A model generated the notes under the pieces. The model made no database searches. It was not told the origin of the DNA and saw nothing but the letters and a program-made list of their open reading frames with translations. From Corynebacterium sp. ES2730-CONJ (GTDB taxonomy: Bacteria > Actinomycetota > Actinomycetes > Mycobacteriales > Mycobacteriaceae), in NCBI RefSeq assembly GCF_024834055.1, contig NZ_JANUXZ010000008.1, positions 1 through 60,134 of the forward strand: 60,134 bases of DNA, written 5' to 3'. A program made the position numbers and the translations under genes. This document shows, in pieces, positions 18,335 through 27,684 of this stretch (positions within the stretch are counted from its first letter, which is position 1; every line of letters begins with the position of its first letter).

Positions 18335-18577
18335 ATGCAGCGCAATGATAAACTAAAGCCCATGAAAATCTGCGCCCCATTCCTAGGAATCGTCCGCTAC
18401 ACAGTAGCAGTAGGCGACCGCGTTGAAACCGGCGCGGAATTAGCCATCGTCGAGGCCGTGAAACTCGAGACATCGATCGTGGCACCAGGTCCTGGGATTG
18501 TTAGCGAATTGTGCTTCAATGATTTCGAGGACGTCCTAGGCGGAGACCCGCTGCTCGTGATTGCTGAGGAGGGCTAG
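18335..18577 (+). CDS. biotin carboxyl carrier-like (biotinyl-lipoyl) protein
   Basis: A single biotinyl domain of 71-80 residues. The start is either ATG 18335, immediately after the recG stop, or ATG 18362 (MKICAPFLG), which corresponds to the usual N-terminus of this family. The attachment site reads EAVKLET, where the classic form is EAMKME. Flanking half-motifs GDRVETGAELA and GDPLLVIAEEG fit the hammerhead fold. It is a stand-alone carrier, conserved in actinobacteria between recG and rsmD; the carboxylase it serves is not known from context. It is tightly packed in the operon, with 3 bp to rsmD. Confidence 0.82.
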   Translation: MQRNDKLKPMKICAPFLGIVRYTVAVGDRVETGAELAIVEAVKLETSIVAPGPGIVSELCFNDFEDVLGGDPLLVIAEEG

Positions 18578-18580
18578 TAG

Positions 18581-19165
18581 ATGGGCAAAACGCGAATTAT
18601 TGCTGGACAAGCTCGCGGCCGCAAGATCAAAGTTCCCGAGCAGGGGACCCGGCCTACCTCAGACAGGGCCCGTGAAGGCTTATTCTCTTCTCTTCAAGTA
18701 CGCTTCGGCTTTCAAGATTCGCGCGTTCTCGACCTCTTTGCAGGTTCAGGAGCGCTCGGCCTAGAAGCGGCCTCTCGGGGGGCTAGCGAGGTGGTATTGG
18801 TCGAGTCCCAGGCCAGTGCCTGTGCGATCATCAAAGAGAACGCTGCAGTGGTAGGCCATCCTGGTGTGAGCATTGAACAAAGGGCCGTGTCTAGCTATTT
18901 AGCGATGGCGCCTCATCACTATTTTGACATGGTGCTGGCAGATCCCCCCTATGAGCTCGAGGATGTTGCCGTCATCGAGATGCTCACGGCGCTTAAACCC
19001 CTGCTTGTAGATGGTGCCGCTGTGGTGGTCGAACGCCACCGTGACTCTCCTCAAACTGCATGGCCCGCAGGTTTTACCCCAACCACCCAAAAATTAAAGA
19101 AGCGTACCTTCGGTATAGCGCGTATGGATATGGCTGTTTTTGATTCCGAATTAGCGGACGGGTAA
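18581..19165 (+). CDS. rsmD: 16S rRNA (guanine966-N2)-methyltransferase RsmD
   Basis: A 194-residue rRNA methyltransferase acting on the small subunit. The family N-terminus RIIAGQARGRKIKVP and TSDRAREGLFS are present. The SAM motif is DLFAGSGALGLEAASRGA (about residues 47-64). The catalytic ADPPYELE block (about 124-131) is the N2-guanine signature. Its TAA overlaps the coaD ATG by one base (TAATG). Confidence 0.95.
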   Translation: MGKTRIIAGQARGRKIKVPEQGTRPTSDRAREGLFSSLQVRFGFQDSRVLDLFAGSGALGLEAASRGASEVVLVESQASACAIIKENAAVVGHPGVSIEQRAVSSYLAMAPHHYFDMVLADPPYELEDVAVIEMLTALKPLLVDGAAVVVERHRDSPQTAWPAGFTPTTQKLKKRTFGIARMDMAVFDSELADG

Positions 19166-19671
19166 TGGCGATGAATAAGCATATGCGCAGAGCGGTTGCC
19201 CCTGGGTCCTTTGACCCGGTGACGATGGGACATATTGATATCTTCCGTCGCGCTGCGGCCCAATTTGACGAATTAACGGTCCTGGTGACTGCGAATCCGA
19301 ATAAGCAAAATGGACTGTTTAGCGTGAGGGAACGTATCGATCTCATCGAGCGTAGTCTTAGCGATGTACCCAATATCGTGGTGGATTGGTGGGCAGATCT
19401 TTTGGTCGATTACACCAGCGCACACGATATTTCAGTCATCGTCAAGGGCCTACGATCCTCCCTCGACTACGAGTACGAGGTGCCGATGGCGCAGATGAAC
19501 CGCAATCTCTCCGGGGTGGACACCGTGTTTTTTATGACAGATCCCAAATACGGTCACGTGTCCTCGACTCTGTGCAAAGAAGTGATTCGGTTTGGCGGAG
19601 ATATCAAAGAAGTGTTACCTCCGCACGTTGAGAAAGCCATCAAGGAAAAGTACAACAAGCCCCTCGACTAG
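19165..19671 (+). CDS. coaD: phosphopantetheine adenylyltransferase
   Basis: A 168-residue enzyme for the penultimate CoA step, joining AMP to 4'-phosphopantetheine. The nucleotidyltransferase motif [12 protein letters not shown] (about residues 11-22) contains the T/HxGH signature. [13 protein letters not shown] and the C-terminal [15 protein letters not shown] (normally ISSTLVKE) are also present. ATG 19165 overlaps the rsmD stop; ATG 19180 (MRRAVAPG) is possible. The gene ends convergently with the ABC transporter ATPase gene, whose 3' end overlaps by 4 bases. Confidence 0.96.
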   Translation: MAMNKHMRRAVAPGSFDPVTMGHIDIFRRAAAQFDELTVLVTANPNKQNGLFSVRERIDLIERSLSDVPNIVVDWWADLLVDYTSAHDISVIVKGLRSSLDYEYEVPMAQMNRNLSGVDTVFFMTDPKYGHVSSTLCKEVIRFGGDIKEVLPPHVEKAIKEKYNKPLD

Positions 19672-20435
19672 GTCAAGATACTGGAAAGGAATTCCTGGGT
19701 ACGTGCGTGCTGAGGATTATCCAGGACCTCCTCCGGACGGCCAGATTCAACAACTACGCCACCATCCATGAAAACCACCTGATCGGATACCTCCCGAGCG
19801 AAACCCATCTCATGAGTGACAACAAGCATAGTCATTCCCTGTTCAGCCAAATCACGCATTACGCGGAGAACCTCCCCAACCAGTTCAGGGTCGAGAGCAG
19901 AGGTAGGCTCATCAAATAGCATCAACTTGGGATCCATCGCCACCGCGCGGGCAATAGCGACCCGCTGCTGTTGGCCACCAGATAGCTGAGCCGGAAAAGC
20001 ATCCGCTTTGTGCGCTAGTCCCACCTGGGCAAGGAGTTCCCTGGCGCGCTCATTTGCTTTGTCAGAATCCATTTTCTTTACATAAATCGGAGCTTCAGTG
20101 ATATTCTCCAGCGCGGTGCGATGCGGAAATAGGTTGAAGTTTTGGAAAACCATACCGATATCGGAGCGCTGACGAGCCGCCTCTTTCTCGGAAATTTCGT
20201 AGAGTACGCCATTCTTCTCGCGGTAGCCGATTAAAGTTCCGTCGACGTAGAGGCGACCCGCGGTGACTTTCTCCAAGTGGTTGACGCAGCGCAAGAAGGT
20301 GGACTTACCGGAACCGCTCGGTCCGATCAAACACGTTACTGAGCCCTTCGGAACTATAAGGTCGATACCTTTGAGGACTTTGAGGCCGGAGAAAGACTTA
20401 CAGACCTGTTGAGCCTCAATCATGGGTGTATTCAT
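19668..20435 (-). CDS. polar amino-acid ABC transporter, ATP-binding protein
   Basis: A 255-residue ABC ATPase of the GlnQ/PAAT class. Walker A is GPSGSGKST (about 39-47). The Q-loop lies in [12 protein letters not shown], the signature is [14 protein letters not shown] (about 150-163), Walker B is [12 protein letters not shown] and the switch is VVTHEM. ATG 20435 ([11 protein letters not shown]) is the family start; the frame runs on upstream into the permease gene. It is the last gene of the operon binding protein - permease - ATPase. It energises uptake of an amino acid that cannot be named from the sequence. Confidence 0.93.
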   Translation of the reverse strand: MNTPMIEAQQVCKSFSGLKVLKGIDLIVPKGSVTCLIGPSGSGKSTFLRCVNHLEKVTAGRLYVDGTLIGYREKNGVLYEISEKEAARQRSDIGMVFQNFNLFPHRTALENITEAPIYVKKMDSDKANERARELLAQVGLAHKADAFPAQLSGGQQQRVAIARAVAMDPKLMLFDEPTSALDPELVGEVLRVMRDLAEQGMTMLVVTHEMGFAREVSDQVVFMDGGVVVESGRPEEVLDNPQHARTQEFLSSILT

Positions 20436-20451
20436 CTTTGAGTACCTTCTC

Positions 20452-21378
20452 TTATTTCCGCTTAGGGGTCTCGGGAACAATATTGATATTTTTCGGAAGC
20501 GTTCCCTCTGCATCGGCTAGGGCGCTGAGTTGGCGAGCTGTCAACTCCTTGGTTGCCCCACGATCGTAGTAAATCTCTAGGTAGTGTTGGCCCACCATCA
20601 GCAACGAGGTGATAACGAGGTACCACGTTGCCGCAACAAGAAGCAAAGGAATCGGGTCAAAAAGAGCGTTCGCAATATCCATGGCCCGCCCGTATAACTC
20701 CATTGAATAAGGAATCGCGACGACGAGCGACGTGGTCTTGAGCAGGGAAATGAACTCATTGCCTGTGGGAGGCAAGATGATACGGCGTGCCTGCGGCAAG
20801 ATTGTGCGGCGAATAGTGGTCCACCAACTCATACCGAGGGCCTTTGATGCTTCGATTTGTCCAGGGGGCACAGCCTGAATCCCGGAGCGCACGATTTCTG
20901 CCATATAGGCCGCCTCGTTCAGACCGAGTCCTAGGACGGCGAGGAAGAACGTATTTCTCAGTGCGCTTTCGAGGTCGATCTCAGCTATCCCCAGGTTGAG
21001 TACTTTGAAAATATTGCCAGCTAGACCCCAGAACACCAGTTGTACATAGACTGGGGTGCCTCTAAAGATCCATAAATAAGACCATGCGATGGCGCTCAAC
21101 ACGGGATTGGGCGACATCCTTAGGATGGCGAGGATCTGACCGAGGACAACGCCAATAAGCATGGCTAGCACTGTGAGCGCAATAGTGTGCAGAGCCGCTT
21201 CGGCAATACGAGTATCGAAAAGGTACTGAAAATAAGTGTCCCACCCGAAGGCTTCATTTTGGCTACATGAATAAATAAAAAGAGCGACAATGCTCAGCAA
21301 GATGGTGGCCGTAACCCACCGTCCTGGGTGGTGGAGTGATTTAGCCTCAATGGGTTTGGGGCCTCGTGGGGTGCTCAT
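20452..21378 (-). CDS. polar amino-acid ABC transporter, permease
   Basis: A membrane protein of about 308 residues with one N-terminal segment ([16 protein letters not shown]) and a HisM/GlnP-type permease core. The EAA-type loop is [26 protein letters not shown], shown here only to locate it (about residues 190-215). ATG 21378 (MSTPRGPK) is preceded by GAAAG and is my choice; ATG 21420 would add 14 residues. It partners with the ATPase just downstream and the lipoprotein upstream. Confidence 0.9.
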   Translation of the reverse strand: MSTPRGPKPIEAKSLHHPGRWVTATILLSIVALFIYSCSQNEAFGWDTYFQYLFDTRIAEAALHTIALTVLAMLIGVVLGQILAILRMSPNPVLSAIAWSYLWIFRGTPVYVQLVFWGLAGNIFKVLNLGIAEIDLESALRNTFFLAVLGLGLNEAAYMAEIVRSGIQAVPPGQIEASKALGMSWWTTIRRTILPQARRIILPPTGNEFISLLKTTSLVVAIPYSMELYGRAMDIANALFDPIPLLLVAATWYLVITSLLMVGQHYLEIYYDRGATKELTARQLSALADAEGTLPKNINIVPETPKRK

Positions 21379-21461
21379 AACAAGAATCTTTCGAATGTTT
21401 AGACTCCCTCGGTTGCTCATGCGGTGCCAAGGGAGTGGGTGGGATATCAGAGGATGGTTGG

Positions 21462-22418
21462 CTAGTTGATGGGCTGACCATTGATAGCAGCGGCTTCAAC
21501 GAGGCCATTCTTCATGCCCCACTGAGCTAAAATCTCTTCGTAGTCGCCGTTGTCGATGAGGTGCTGGAGGGCGGCTGCGAGAGCGGGGGCTAATTCTGAG
21601 CCCTTTTTAACGGGCCAACCATAGTTGGCAACGGCGAAGATATCTCCAACTAGTTCGAGTCTATCCTCAGAGCGTTCAACAGCCCACGCGACCGTGGGGG
21701 AGTCGCCCGAGAATGCATCGGCACGCCCAAGGATGGCAGCATTAGCGGCGGCATCGGAGCTGTCGAAAGATAAGGTTTTGATTGCTGGTTTGCCAGCTGC
21801 TTCACATGCTGCCGAGCGTTCGGCTACATCTACCGTCTCGGAGACTGAGGCCCGTTGAACGGCCACAGTCAGGCCACACGCCTCATCGGGATCGACGCCT
21901 GAGCCGGGAGCTGCGGCCCACTGGATACCGGCATTGAAATAATCGACGAAGTCGAAGTTAGCCCTCCGCTCCTCGTTATCGGTAAAGCCGGAAGCCCCGA
22001 ATTCTACGGAGCCACCGTCGATTTGGGGCAGGATCAATGAGAAGTCGAGGTCCTTAACTTCCAGTTCCAAGCCCAGCACGGAAGCGGCCGCACGAGCAAG
22101 ATCGATATCAAAGCCGATGATCTTACCATCGGAATCTTTAAATTCAGCGGGGGCGAAGGGTGGGTTGGTGCCAATGCTGATCTTGCCATCCTCAGCGATG
22201 TCTGATGGAACGAGAGCGGCTATAGCGTCAACGGTGTCAGGAGTAATTTCCTTCCAACCAGAGGGAAGACCGTTACTGGCAGCGGAGGACGGGGATTCAC
22301 CATCAATGGCGGCGGTATTACCTTCCGTGTTTGTAACGCAACCGCTGAGGAGTAAACCGACGGTGACTATGCTCGCTGCCGAGCGGTAGATCGATTGGTG
22401 TTTCATCGTTGAAGTCAT
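21462..22418 (-). CDS. polar amino-acid ABC transporter, substrate-binding lipoprotein
   Basis: A 318-residue exported lipoprotein with the lipobox LLLSGC (Cys near residue 27; ATG 22406 is an alternative start). The mature part is an SBP_bac_3 fold: ISIGTNPPFAPAEF, GFDIDLARAAASVLG, the FDFVDYF segment and a C-terminal ALQHLIDNGDYEEILAQWG. It captures the substrate outside the membrane and delivers it to the downstream permease. It is first in the three-gene operon; the AT-rich DNA before it (22430-22460) is the likely promoter. Confidence 0.92.
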   Translation of the reverse strand: MTSTMKHQSIYRSAASIVTVGLLLSGCVTNTEGNTAAIDGESPSSAASNGLPSGWKEITPDTVDAIAALVPSDIAEDGKISIGTNPPFAPAEFKDSDGKIIGFDIDLARAAASVLGLELEVKDLDFSLILPQIDGGSVEFGASGFTDNEERRANFDFVDYFNAGIQWAAAPGSGVDPDEACGLTVAVQRASVSETVDVAERSAACEAAGKPAIKTLSFDSSDAAANAAILGRADAFSGDSPTVAWAVERSEDRLELVGDIFAVANYGWPVKKGSELAPALAAALQHLIDNGDYEEILAQWGMKNGLVEAAAINGQPIN

Positions 22419-22827
22419 GGAAATAAATTTATCACACTGAATAAATTTTTCATACCCTTTACGGTGGACGTCTTACCCCCGTAATCGACAGGAGACAATA
22501 AAATGTCTCCAAGCAGTGGTTATACCGGAGGTTTGGGGGTGCCTGACCAACCTTTGCGGAGTCAGCCCTGCGAGGCAGTTATCGAATATATGCATACAAT
22601 TCACAAAATATGCGGAAAGTATGCATTTGATTACGGGAATGATGCTCGCCACCAATACTTCACAAAGGGGGCTGAGAACAGCCTGGTTCAGGTCTCTCCA
22701 CCCGCACCCAGTTACTTGTGACCTCAAACCGCGCGAAGGTGCAAGCGATAATCGTACCCGCGCTACTAGTCCAACCAGACACACTCGGCACACACGCGGG
22801 TAACTACTTCGCTATTCGGAAACCTTG
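22419..22827. other. gene-free stretch with a small hairpin
   Basis: This 409-bp spacer lies between the ABC transporter lipoprotein gene, whose start is at its left edge, and the DUF368 stop; both genes are on the minus strand. It holds a perfect stem GGAGACA/TGTCTCC with loop ATAAAA at 22491-22510, which could be an operator or terminator. No coding sequence was recognised. A GGGGGCTGAGAACA string at about 22666 resembles part of a TPP riboswitch, but the rest is absent. Confidence 0.5.
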
Positions 22828-23751
22828 TTAGTTCTTCGATCCCTGGGTATTAAAGCGTTCGAGGATCATCACGGCACCAGCAATGGCGCCACCGAGCGCC
22901 ATCATGGACAGCAACCAGCCAGTATTGCCACTCGGTGCGAGAAGCTCTCCCGAATCGCCAGTCCACGGCCATAGTGCACGTAACGAACCCAACATCAGCC
23001 CCGCCATCGCCATCATGGTGAGAGAGTGATGGTTATTGAGCAGATAATTTAACACTTTGATAAACAACGACAGCCCCGTGAGCGCCCCCGCGACAAAGAC
23101 CAAGAGGACCGTGAGGTTGCGTTCGCTCACTGCGCCAATAACTGGCTCATATAGACCGATCGCTAGGAGAATGAAGGATCCGGATACTCCAGGTAATACA
23201 AGCGCGCAGATAGCAATAGCAGCAGCCCCAAATATGATCAGTAGTGATGGATCAGATTTCTCGGCCGAGGTGAATCCGGTGAGGAAAAACATACCTATAG
23301 CGGTTGCAACGAGGAGCGAAAGCGCAGGGATCAACTTGGCTTTTAAGTCCTGCTTGTTGGTCTGCTTGATCGGGACGACCAGTGAGACAGCAACCATACC
23401 GAGAAAAAGGGCGTGGGCAGTCTGGGGAGAATTCTCCACAAAGGAATGAACCACTCCAGAAAGCGCAAAGACAGTACCTAGCATTCCCACAGCCACCGCA
23501 GCGAGGAAGAGCCACTCGACTTTCCTCACCGCAGCCGCAAGGTTCGAACGATCGCGAACGAGCGATTTCGCCACGTTCAGCAGCGCGTCGGCGTTGTTAA
23601 TCGCGCGCTCGTAAATACCACTGATGAGCGCAATTGTGCCACCGGAGACGCCCGGAACCATCTCGGCAAGTCCAATGAGAGCACCAATGACAACATGAAC
23701 AAGATGTGAAACAGGGTTTGAGGAGCGGATCCCCTGAGTTGAGTGGTCCAT
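22828..23751 (-). CDS. DUF368 membrane protein, PopT-type polyprenyl-phosphate translocase
   Basis: A 307-residue polytopic membrane protein with about eight hydrophobic segments. The DUF368 signatures GLAEMVPGVSGGTIALISGIYERAI (about 31-55) and ALVLPGVSGSFILLAIGLYEPVI (second half) form the inverted pair of glycine-rich loops typical of the family. Family members in Vibrio and Staphylococcus were shown to return undecaprenyl phosphate across the membrane (PopT). In corynebacteria the carrier would probably be decaprenyl phosphate, which is inference. Transcribed leftward, downstream of the tRNA-Leu terminator. Confidence 0.88.
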   Translation of the reverse strand: MDHSTQGIRSSNPVSHLVHVVIGALIGLAEMVPGVSGGTIALISGIYERAINNADALLNVAKSLVRDRSNLAAAVRKVEWLFLAAVAVGMLGTVFALSGVVHSFVENSPQTAHALFLGMVAVSLVVPIKQTNKQDLKAKLIPALSLLVATAIGMFFLTGFTSAEKSDPSLLIIFGAAAIAICALVLPGVSGSFILLAIGLYEPVIGAVSERNLTVLLVFVAGALTGLSLFIKVLNYLLNNHHSLTMMAMAGLMLGSLRALWPWTGDSGELLAPSGNTGWLLSMMALGGAIAGAVMILERFNTQGSKN

Positions 23752-23801
23752 TGAGCGCCTTACTGTTTATATGAGTATCAGATTTTTTATAATGTGATAG
23801 C

Positions 23802-23836
23802 AAAACCGCCACGTGTAAAAATACTCCGTGGCGGTG
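23802..23836 (-). terminator. intrinsic terminator after tRNA-Leu
   Basis: On the minus strand CCGCCACG and CGTGGCGG form a stem with a T-rich loop, followed by TTTTGC. It lies 8 nt beyond the tRNA 3' end. Confidence 0.8.
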
Positions 23837-23843
23837 ACTATCG

Positions 23844-23917
23844 TGCCCCTGGTGAGACTCGAACTCACACTGGACGGGTTTTGAATCCGTTGCCTCTGCC
23901 AATTGGGCTACAGGGGC
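23844..23917 (-). tRNA. tRNA-Leu (anticodon CAA), short variable loop
   Basis: The acceptor GCCCCTG pairs perfectly with CAGGGGC and discriminator A follows. The T arm is GTGAG-TTCGAGT-CTCAC. The anticodon loop TTCAAAA gives anticodon CAA, read as leucine. The variable region is only 5 nt (CCAGT), so the molecule has class I size (74 nt), whereas most bacterial tRNA-Leu have a long arm. The anticodon stem has an A-C mismatch at its loop end. No CCA is encoded. I recall mycobacteria also having a 74-nt tRNA-Leu(CAA). Confidence 0.88.
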
Positions 23918-24015
23918 GCACGGGGAAATATTAACCTATTTTCTAGATTTCTGGAAATCCCAACGTCATCCTACCCATCCCCGACTATTCCCGCGATCGA
24001 CTAGACTGGTCTTTC

Positions 24016-26706
24016 GTGACTGAGATGGAGAACAACAAAATCGACGCCCCACGCCGCCTTATGCTCATTGACGGTCATTCTATGGCTTTCCGTGCTTTCT
24101 ACGCGCTTCCGAGCGATAAATTCTCCACGTCTGGAGGTCAGCACACCAATGCTGTCTACGGTTTCCTTTCTATGCTTGCAGGATTAGTACGCGAAGAAGA
24201 ACCCTCTCATATCGCGGTGGCCTTTGACCTCGAGGCTCCTACTTTTCGCAGTGAACTGTTCCCAGATTACAAGGCACAGCGTGCGCCCACCCCTGAGGAG
24301 TTCAAAGGGCAAATTTCGCTAATCAAGGACGTGCTTGAAGTCCTTGGCCTGAAAACCATCGAAAAAGACCATTATGAGGCCGATGATGTGATTGCCACAT
24401 TGGCTACCGCCGCTCAACCCCTTGGTTTTACTACTCTTATAGTTACTGGAGATCGCGATTCTTTCCAGTTGGTGAACGATTCCACCACGGTGCTGTATCC
24501 CATGAAGGGGGTTTCGGTTATGCACCGCTTTACCCCTGAAGCTGTGCAGGAAAAGTATGGTCTGAGTCCTGAGCAATACCCGGACTTCGCAGCTCTTCGG
24601 GGCGACCCATCGGATAATCTCCCCTCGATTCCAAAAGTGGGAGAGAAAACCGCAACCAAGTGGATTACCCACTACGGTAATCTAGACAACTTGCTTGCGC
24701 ATGCTGAAGAAATTGGGGGAGTAGTAGGCAACAATCTCCGCGAGCGCATTGATCAAGTGCGTATGAATCGCACGCTCACCGAGATGGTCAAAGATCTTCC
24801 CTTAGAATTGTCCCCGGAGCAGCTCCAGCGGGGAACGGTCGATATTACGGCGGTTCTGGATAAATTTTCAGATCTCGAATTTGGTAAAAATCTTCGCGAA
24901 CGCATTTTTGAAGCCCTAGGTTTAGGGGAGCAACCTCAGACTCAGGAATCGGCCCGCGACGAAAGAGAACTCATCGAAGACAGTCAACCTGTCCATCATT
25001 GGTTAGAAGATCCTAGCCGTGACCTAGCTGCGGGAACGGCGGTCTATATTCAAGGGAGAGGAACACCGGCGAGCGGCGACGCCTATGCCTATGCACTCCT
25101 CGATAGCAAGAACCATGTTATCGTGGGTGACTTTGCAGATCTGAGCCCCGAGGAGGAGAAGGCGCTGGCTAAATTCTTCTCCAGCGACGCCCCCAAGATT
25201 ATGCATGAGGCCAAAGCGTGCTACCACATGTTAAAGGGACGCGGGTTCACTTTATCGGGGATCCGCCATGATACTGCTGTGGCTGCCTATATATTGCGCC
25301 CCGGCCAGCGAACCTACTCTCTCGAGGATGTTTATCAGCGGCATCTTCAGGGACAACTCGGTGCCGATAACGGGGGTCAATTGAGCTTGATCGACGAGGA
25401 TAACCATCGCATCCTTAAGGACTCTGTTCGGGCAATTATCTCGCTAGCTGAATCCTTGACCAAGGAATTGCAAGAAATGGACTCCTTCGAGCTTTATAGC
25501 GACTTAGAGATTCCTCTTATCCAGTCACTCGCTGTGATGGAGGATGCCGGAATTGCGGTGGATCGAGCTGTGTTAGAGGAACAGCTGGCAGACTTCAAAG
25601 ACCAAGTGGCCAGGGAGGAAGAGGCAGCACGTGAGCTCGCGGGTGACCCGACGCTCCTCCTGACCTCACCGAAACAGCTGCAGGTTGTCCTTTTTGAAAC
25701 TCTGGGACTTCCCAAAACTAAAAAAACCAAGACAGGCTACTCCACAGCAGCTAAAGAGATTGAAGCGCTTGCTGTCAAATATCCGCATCCCTTCCTTGAT
25801 CATCTTTTAGCACACCGCGAATATCAGAAAATGAAGACCACTCTAGAGGGTCTGATTAAAGCTATCGGCGAGGATGGGCGTATTCACACCACCTTTAACC
25901 AAACTGTGACGTCCACGGGCAGACTATCCTCCACGGAACCTAACCTGCAGAATATCCCAGTGCGAACTGCAGCCGGGCGCAAAATCCGCTCCGCCTTCAC
26001 TCCTGGGCCAGGGTACGACACGCTCTTGACTGCCGATTATTCCCAGATTGAAATGCGAGTGATGGCGCATCTTTCGCAAGATGTTGGCCTTATTGAGGCG
26101 TATCAACGTGGTGAGGATCTTCATAATTACGTGGGATCAAAAGTATTTGATGTCCCCGTTTCTGAAGTGACGGCGGAGTTGCGCCGCCGCGTCAAGGCCA
26201 TGTCCTACGGGCTGGTCTACGGGCTCTCGGCCTTCGGCCTATCACAACAGCTGGGAATCACCCCAGGTGAGGCCAAGGGAATCATGGAAAACTACTTCGA
26301 GCGCTTTGGTGGAGTTAAACGTTATCTTGATGATATCGTCGAACAAGCTCGACGCAGTGGATACACAGCTACCCTCTTCGGGCGCCGGCGTTATTTACCA
26401 GAGTTGAGTTCCACAAATCGGGTTGCTCGGGAAAACGCCGAACGTGCGGCTTTGAATGCGCCCATCCAAGGAAGCGCTGCCGATATCATTAAAGTTGCTA
26501 TGTTGCGCGTCGACCGGCATTTGGAGAAAACGCAATCTCGGGTGCTCCTCCAAGTCCACGACGAGTTGGTGGTAGAGGTAGCTCCCGGGGAACTCGACAT
26601 GGTTACCAAGATTGTGGAAGCCGAGATGGACCGAGCCATATCGCTCTCGGTTCCCCTGGAAGTATCAGCCGGACATGGAGCTAACTGGGAAGAGGCTGCC
26701 CACTAA
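24016..26706 (+). CDS. polA: DNA polymerase I
   Basis: An 896-residue repair and replication polymerase. The 5' nuclease domain (about 1-300) has LMLIDGHSMAFRAF, FDLEAPTFR and TGDRDSFQLV. The middle 3'-5' exonuclease-like domain lacks the DxE metal motif, as is usual in actinobacteria, so proofreading is not expected. The polymerase domain has motif A DYSQIEMRVMAHLS, motif B RRRVKAMSYGLVYGLS and motif C QVHDELVVEV. GTG 24016 follows a TAGACT -10 by 8 nt, suggesting a leaderless transcript; ATG 24025 is the alternative. Confidence 0.96.
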   Translation: MTEMENNKIDAPRRLMLIDGHSMAFRAFYALPSDKFSTSGGQHTNAVYGFLSMLAGLVREEEPSHIAVAFDLEAPTFRSELFPDYKAQRAPTPEEFKGQISLIKDVLEVLGLKTIEKDHYEADDVIATLATAAQPLGFTTLIVTGDRDSFQLVNDSTTVLYPMKGVSVMHRFTPEAVQEKYGLSPEQYPDFAALRGDPSDNLPSIPKVGEKTATKWITHYGNLDNLLAHAEEIGGVVGNNLRERIDQVRMNRTLTEMVKDLPLELSPEQLQRGTVDITAVLDKFSDLEFGKNLRERIFEALGLGEQPQTQESARDERELIEDSQPVHHWLEDPSRDLAAGTAVYIQGRGTPASGDAYAYALLDSKNHVIVGDFADLSPEEEKALAKFFSSDAPKIMHEAKACYHMLKGRGFTLSGIRHDTAVAAYILRPGQRTYSLEDVYQRHLQGQLGADNGGQLSLIDEDNHRILKDSVRAIISLAESLTKELQEMDSFELYSDLEIPLIQSLAVMEDAGIAVDRAVLEEQLADFKDQVAREEEAARELAGDPTLLLTSPKQLQVVLFETLGLPKTKKTKTGYSTAAKEIEALAVKYPHPFLDHLLAHREYQKMKTTLEGLIKAIGEDGRIHTTFNQTVTSTGRLSSTEPNLQNIPVRTAAGRKIRSAFTPGPGYDTLLTADYSQIEMRVMAHLSQDVGLIEAYQRGEDLHNYVGSKVFDVPVSEVTAELRRRVKAMSYGLVYGLSAFGLSQQLGITPGEAKGIMENYFERFGGVKRYLDDIVEQARRSGYTATLFGRRRYLPELSSTNRVARENAERAALNAPIQGSAADIIKVAMLRVDRHLEKTQSRVLLQVHDELVVEVAPGELDMVTKIVEAEMDRAISLSVPLEVSAGHGANWEEAAH

Positions 26707-26718
26707 AGTTTCTAGTGG
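26700..26718. terminator. short hairpin between convergent polA and methyltransferase genes
   Basis: CCACTA and TAGTGG enclose a 7-nt loop over the polA stop codon. The stem is 6 bp without a clear T-run, so termination here is only possible. Confidence 0.35.
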
Positions 26719-26723
26719 TGGCC

Positions 26724-27539
26724 TTATAGAGGGCGGTGAGCCTGAATGATCATAGTACCTGGGAAAATTTTGCCGCGGAGAGGAGACCATTGGCCCCACG
26801 TTGTTTCCAAAGAATCCGGCCATTCGGGTTCGACGAAGGCGTCGATGTGAAAACCACTGGTGGCTAAGGCGTTGATGTGGTCGGCCAAGGTGTGCTGAAA
26901 TTCCACATAGTCAGGGCAAGTATCGTCAGCGGAATATTCCACGTAGTCCTTCTCAAAGTACGATGTGACTGCCATGAGTCCTGCTTCGCCTGGATCGTCG
27001 AGAAAAACCCATCGCATGGGATGGTTCGTGGAATAAACAAAACGTCCACCGGGGGTGAGCAAATTATAGATTGAACCAAATAACTCGGTGAGATCTTCCA
27101 CGAAAGGAATGGCGCCAAAAACCGAGAAGACACAATCGAATGTTTCTTGGGCAAAGGGGAGAGCTGTGGCATCAGCCTGTACTAGAGGCAACGAGGTCGC
27201 TGCATACTTGAGCATGGACGATGAAATGTCGAAGCCCACCACGAATGCGTGGGGGAAGCGCACCTTCAACCACTGGGAACAGGGAGCCGAGCCGCAGCCT
27301 AGTTCGAGGACAGTATGCTGGGAGAGATCACCCAGCAACTGGGCCTCTTGCTCGTGAAGCATCTCAGGGCACCAGTAAAAGGATGACAGATATTCAGCGT
27401 GACTTCTGTGGTACTGCGTGGCATCGAGGTCCCAATATTTTTGATTGGCCAATGAGGCTATTGGGGTTGGAGTTTTATCGGCAAACACAGCGACCCATTC
27501 TATTTGCTTTAGCTGGGAAAATGGCGTATCCTTGGCCAC
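26724..27539 (-). CDS. class I SAM-dependent methyltransferase
   Basis: A 271-residue cytoplasmic methyltransferase. Motif I is VLELGCGSAPCSQWL (about residues 74-88), motif II is VVGFDIS, then QADATALPF and a post-motif LLTPGGRFVYSTNHP. The N-terminal half has YWDLDATQYHRSHAEYL, a lead-in often seen in this actinobacterial group located between polA and rpsA. The substrate is unknown. It is convergent with polA and divergent from rpsA. Confidence 0.82.
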   Translation of the reverse strand: MAKDTPFSQLKQIEWVAVFADKTPTPIASLANQKYWDLDATQYHRSHAEYLSSFYWCPEMLHEQEAQLLGDLSQHTVLELGCGSAPCSQWLKVRFPHAFVVGFDISSSMLKYAATSLPLVQADATALPFAQETFDCVFSVFGAIPFVEDLTELFGSIYNLLTPGGRFVYSTNHPMRWVFLDDPGEAGLMAVTSYFEKDYVEYSADDTCPDYVEFQHTLADHINALATSGFHIDAFVEPEWPDSLETTWGQWSPLRGKIFPGTMIIQAHRPL

Positions 27540-27684
27540 GCGTGTCTATGTTCGTATCGCCATCTTGCTTATGTAGGGAAGTAAGACGGGATGCGGCGAG
27601 ATTGAATCGCTCTCTTTAGATGCAATTCAAGAGACATGAACTGTCCATCATCGATTCCTACATATTTCGGAGCACTTTTAACTT

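Noticed and set aside
22540..22700. TPP riboswitch-like strings (GGGGTGCC and GGGCTGAGA)
   Set aside because: The two parts are too far apart, the remaining conserved bases are missing, and no gene lies downstream on that strand.
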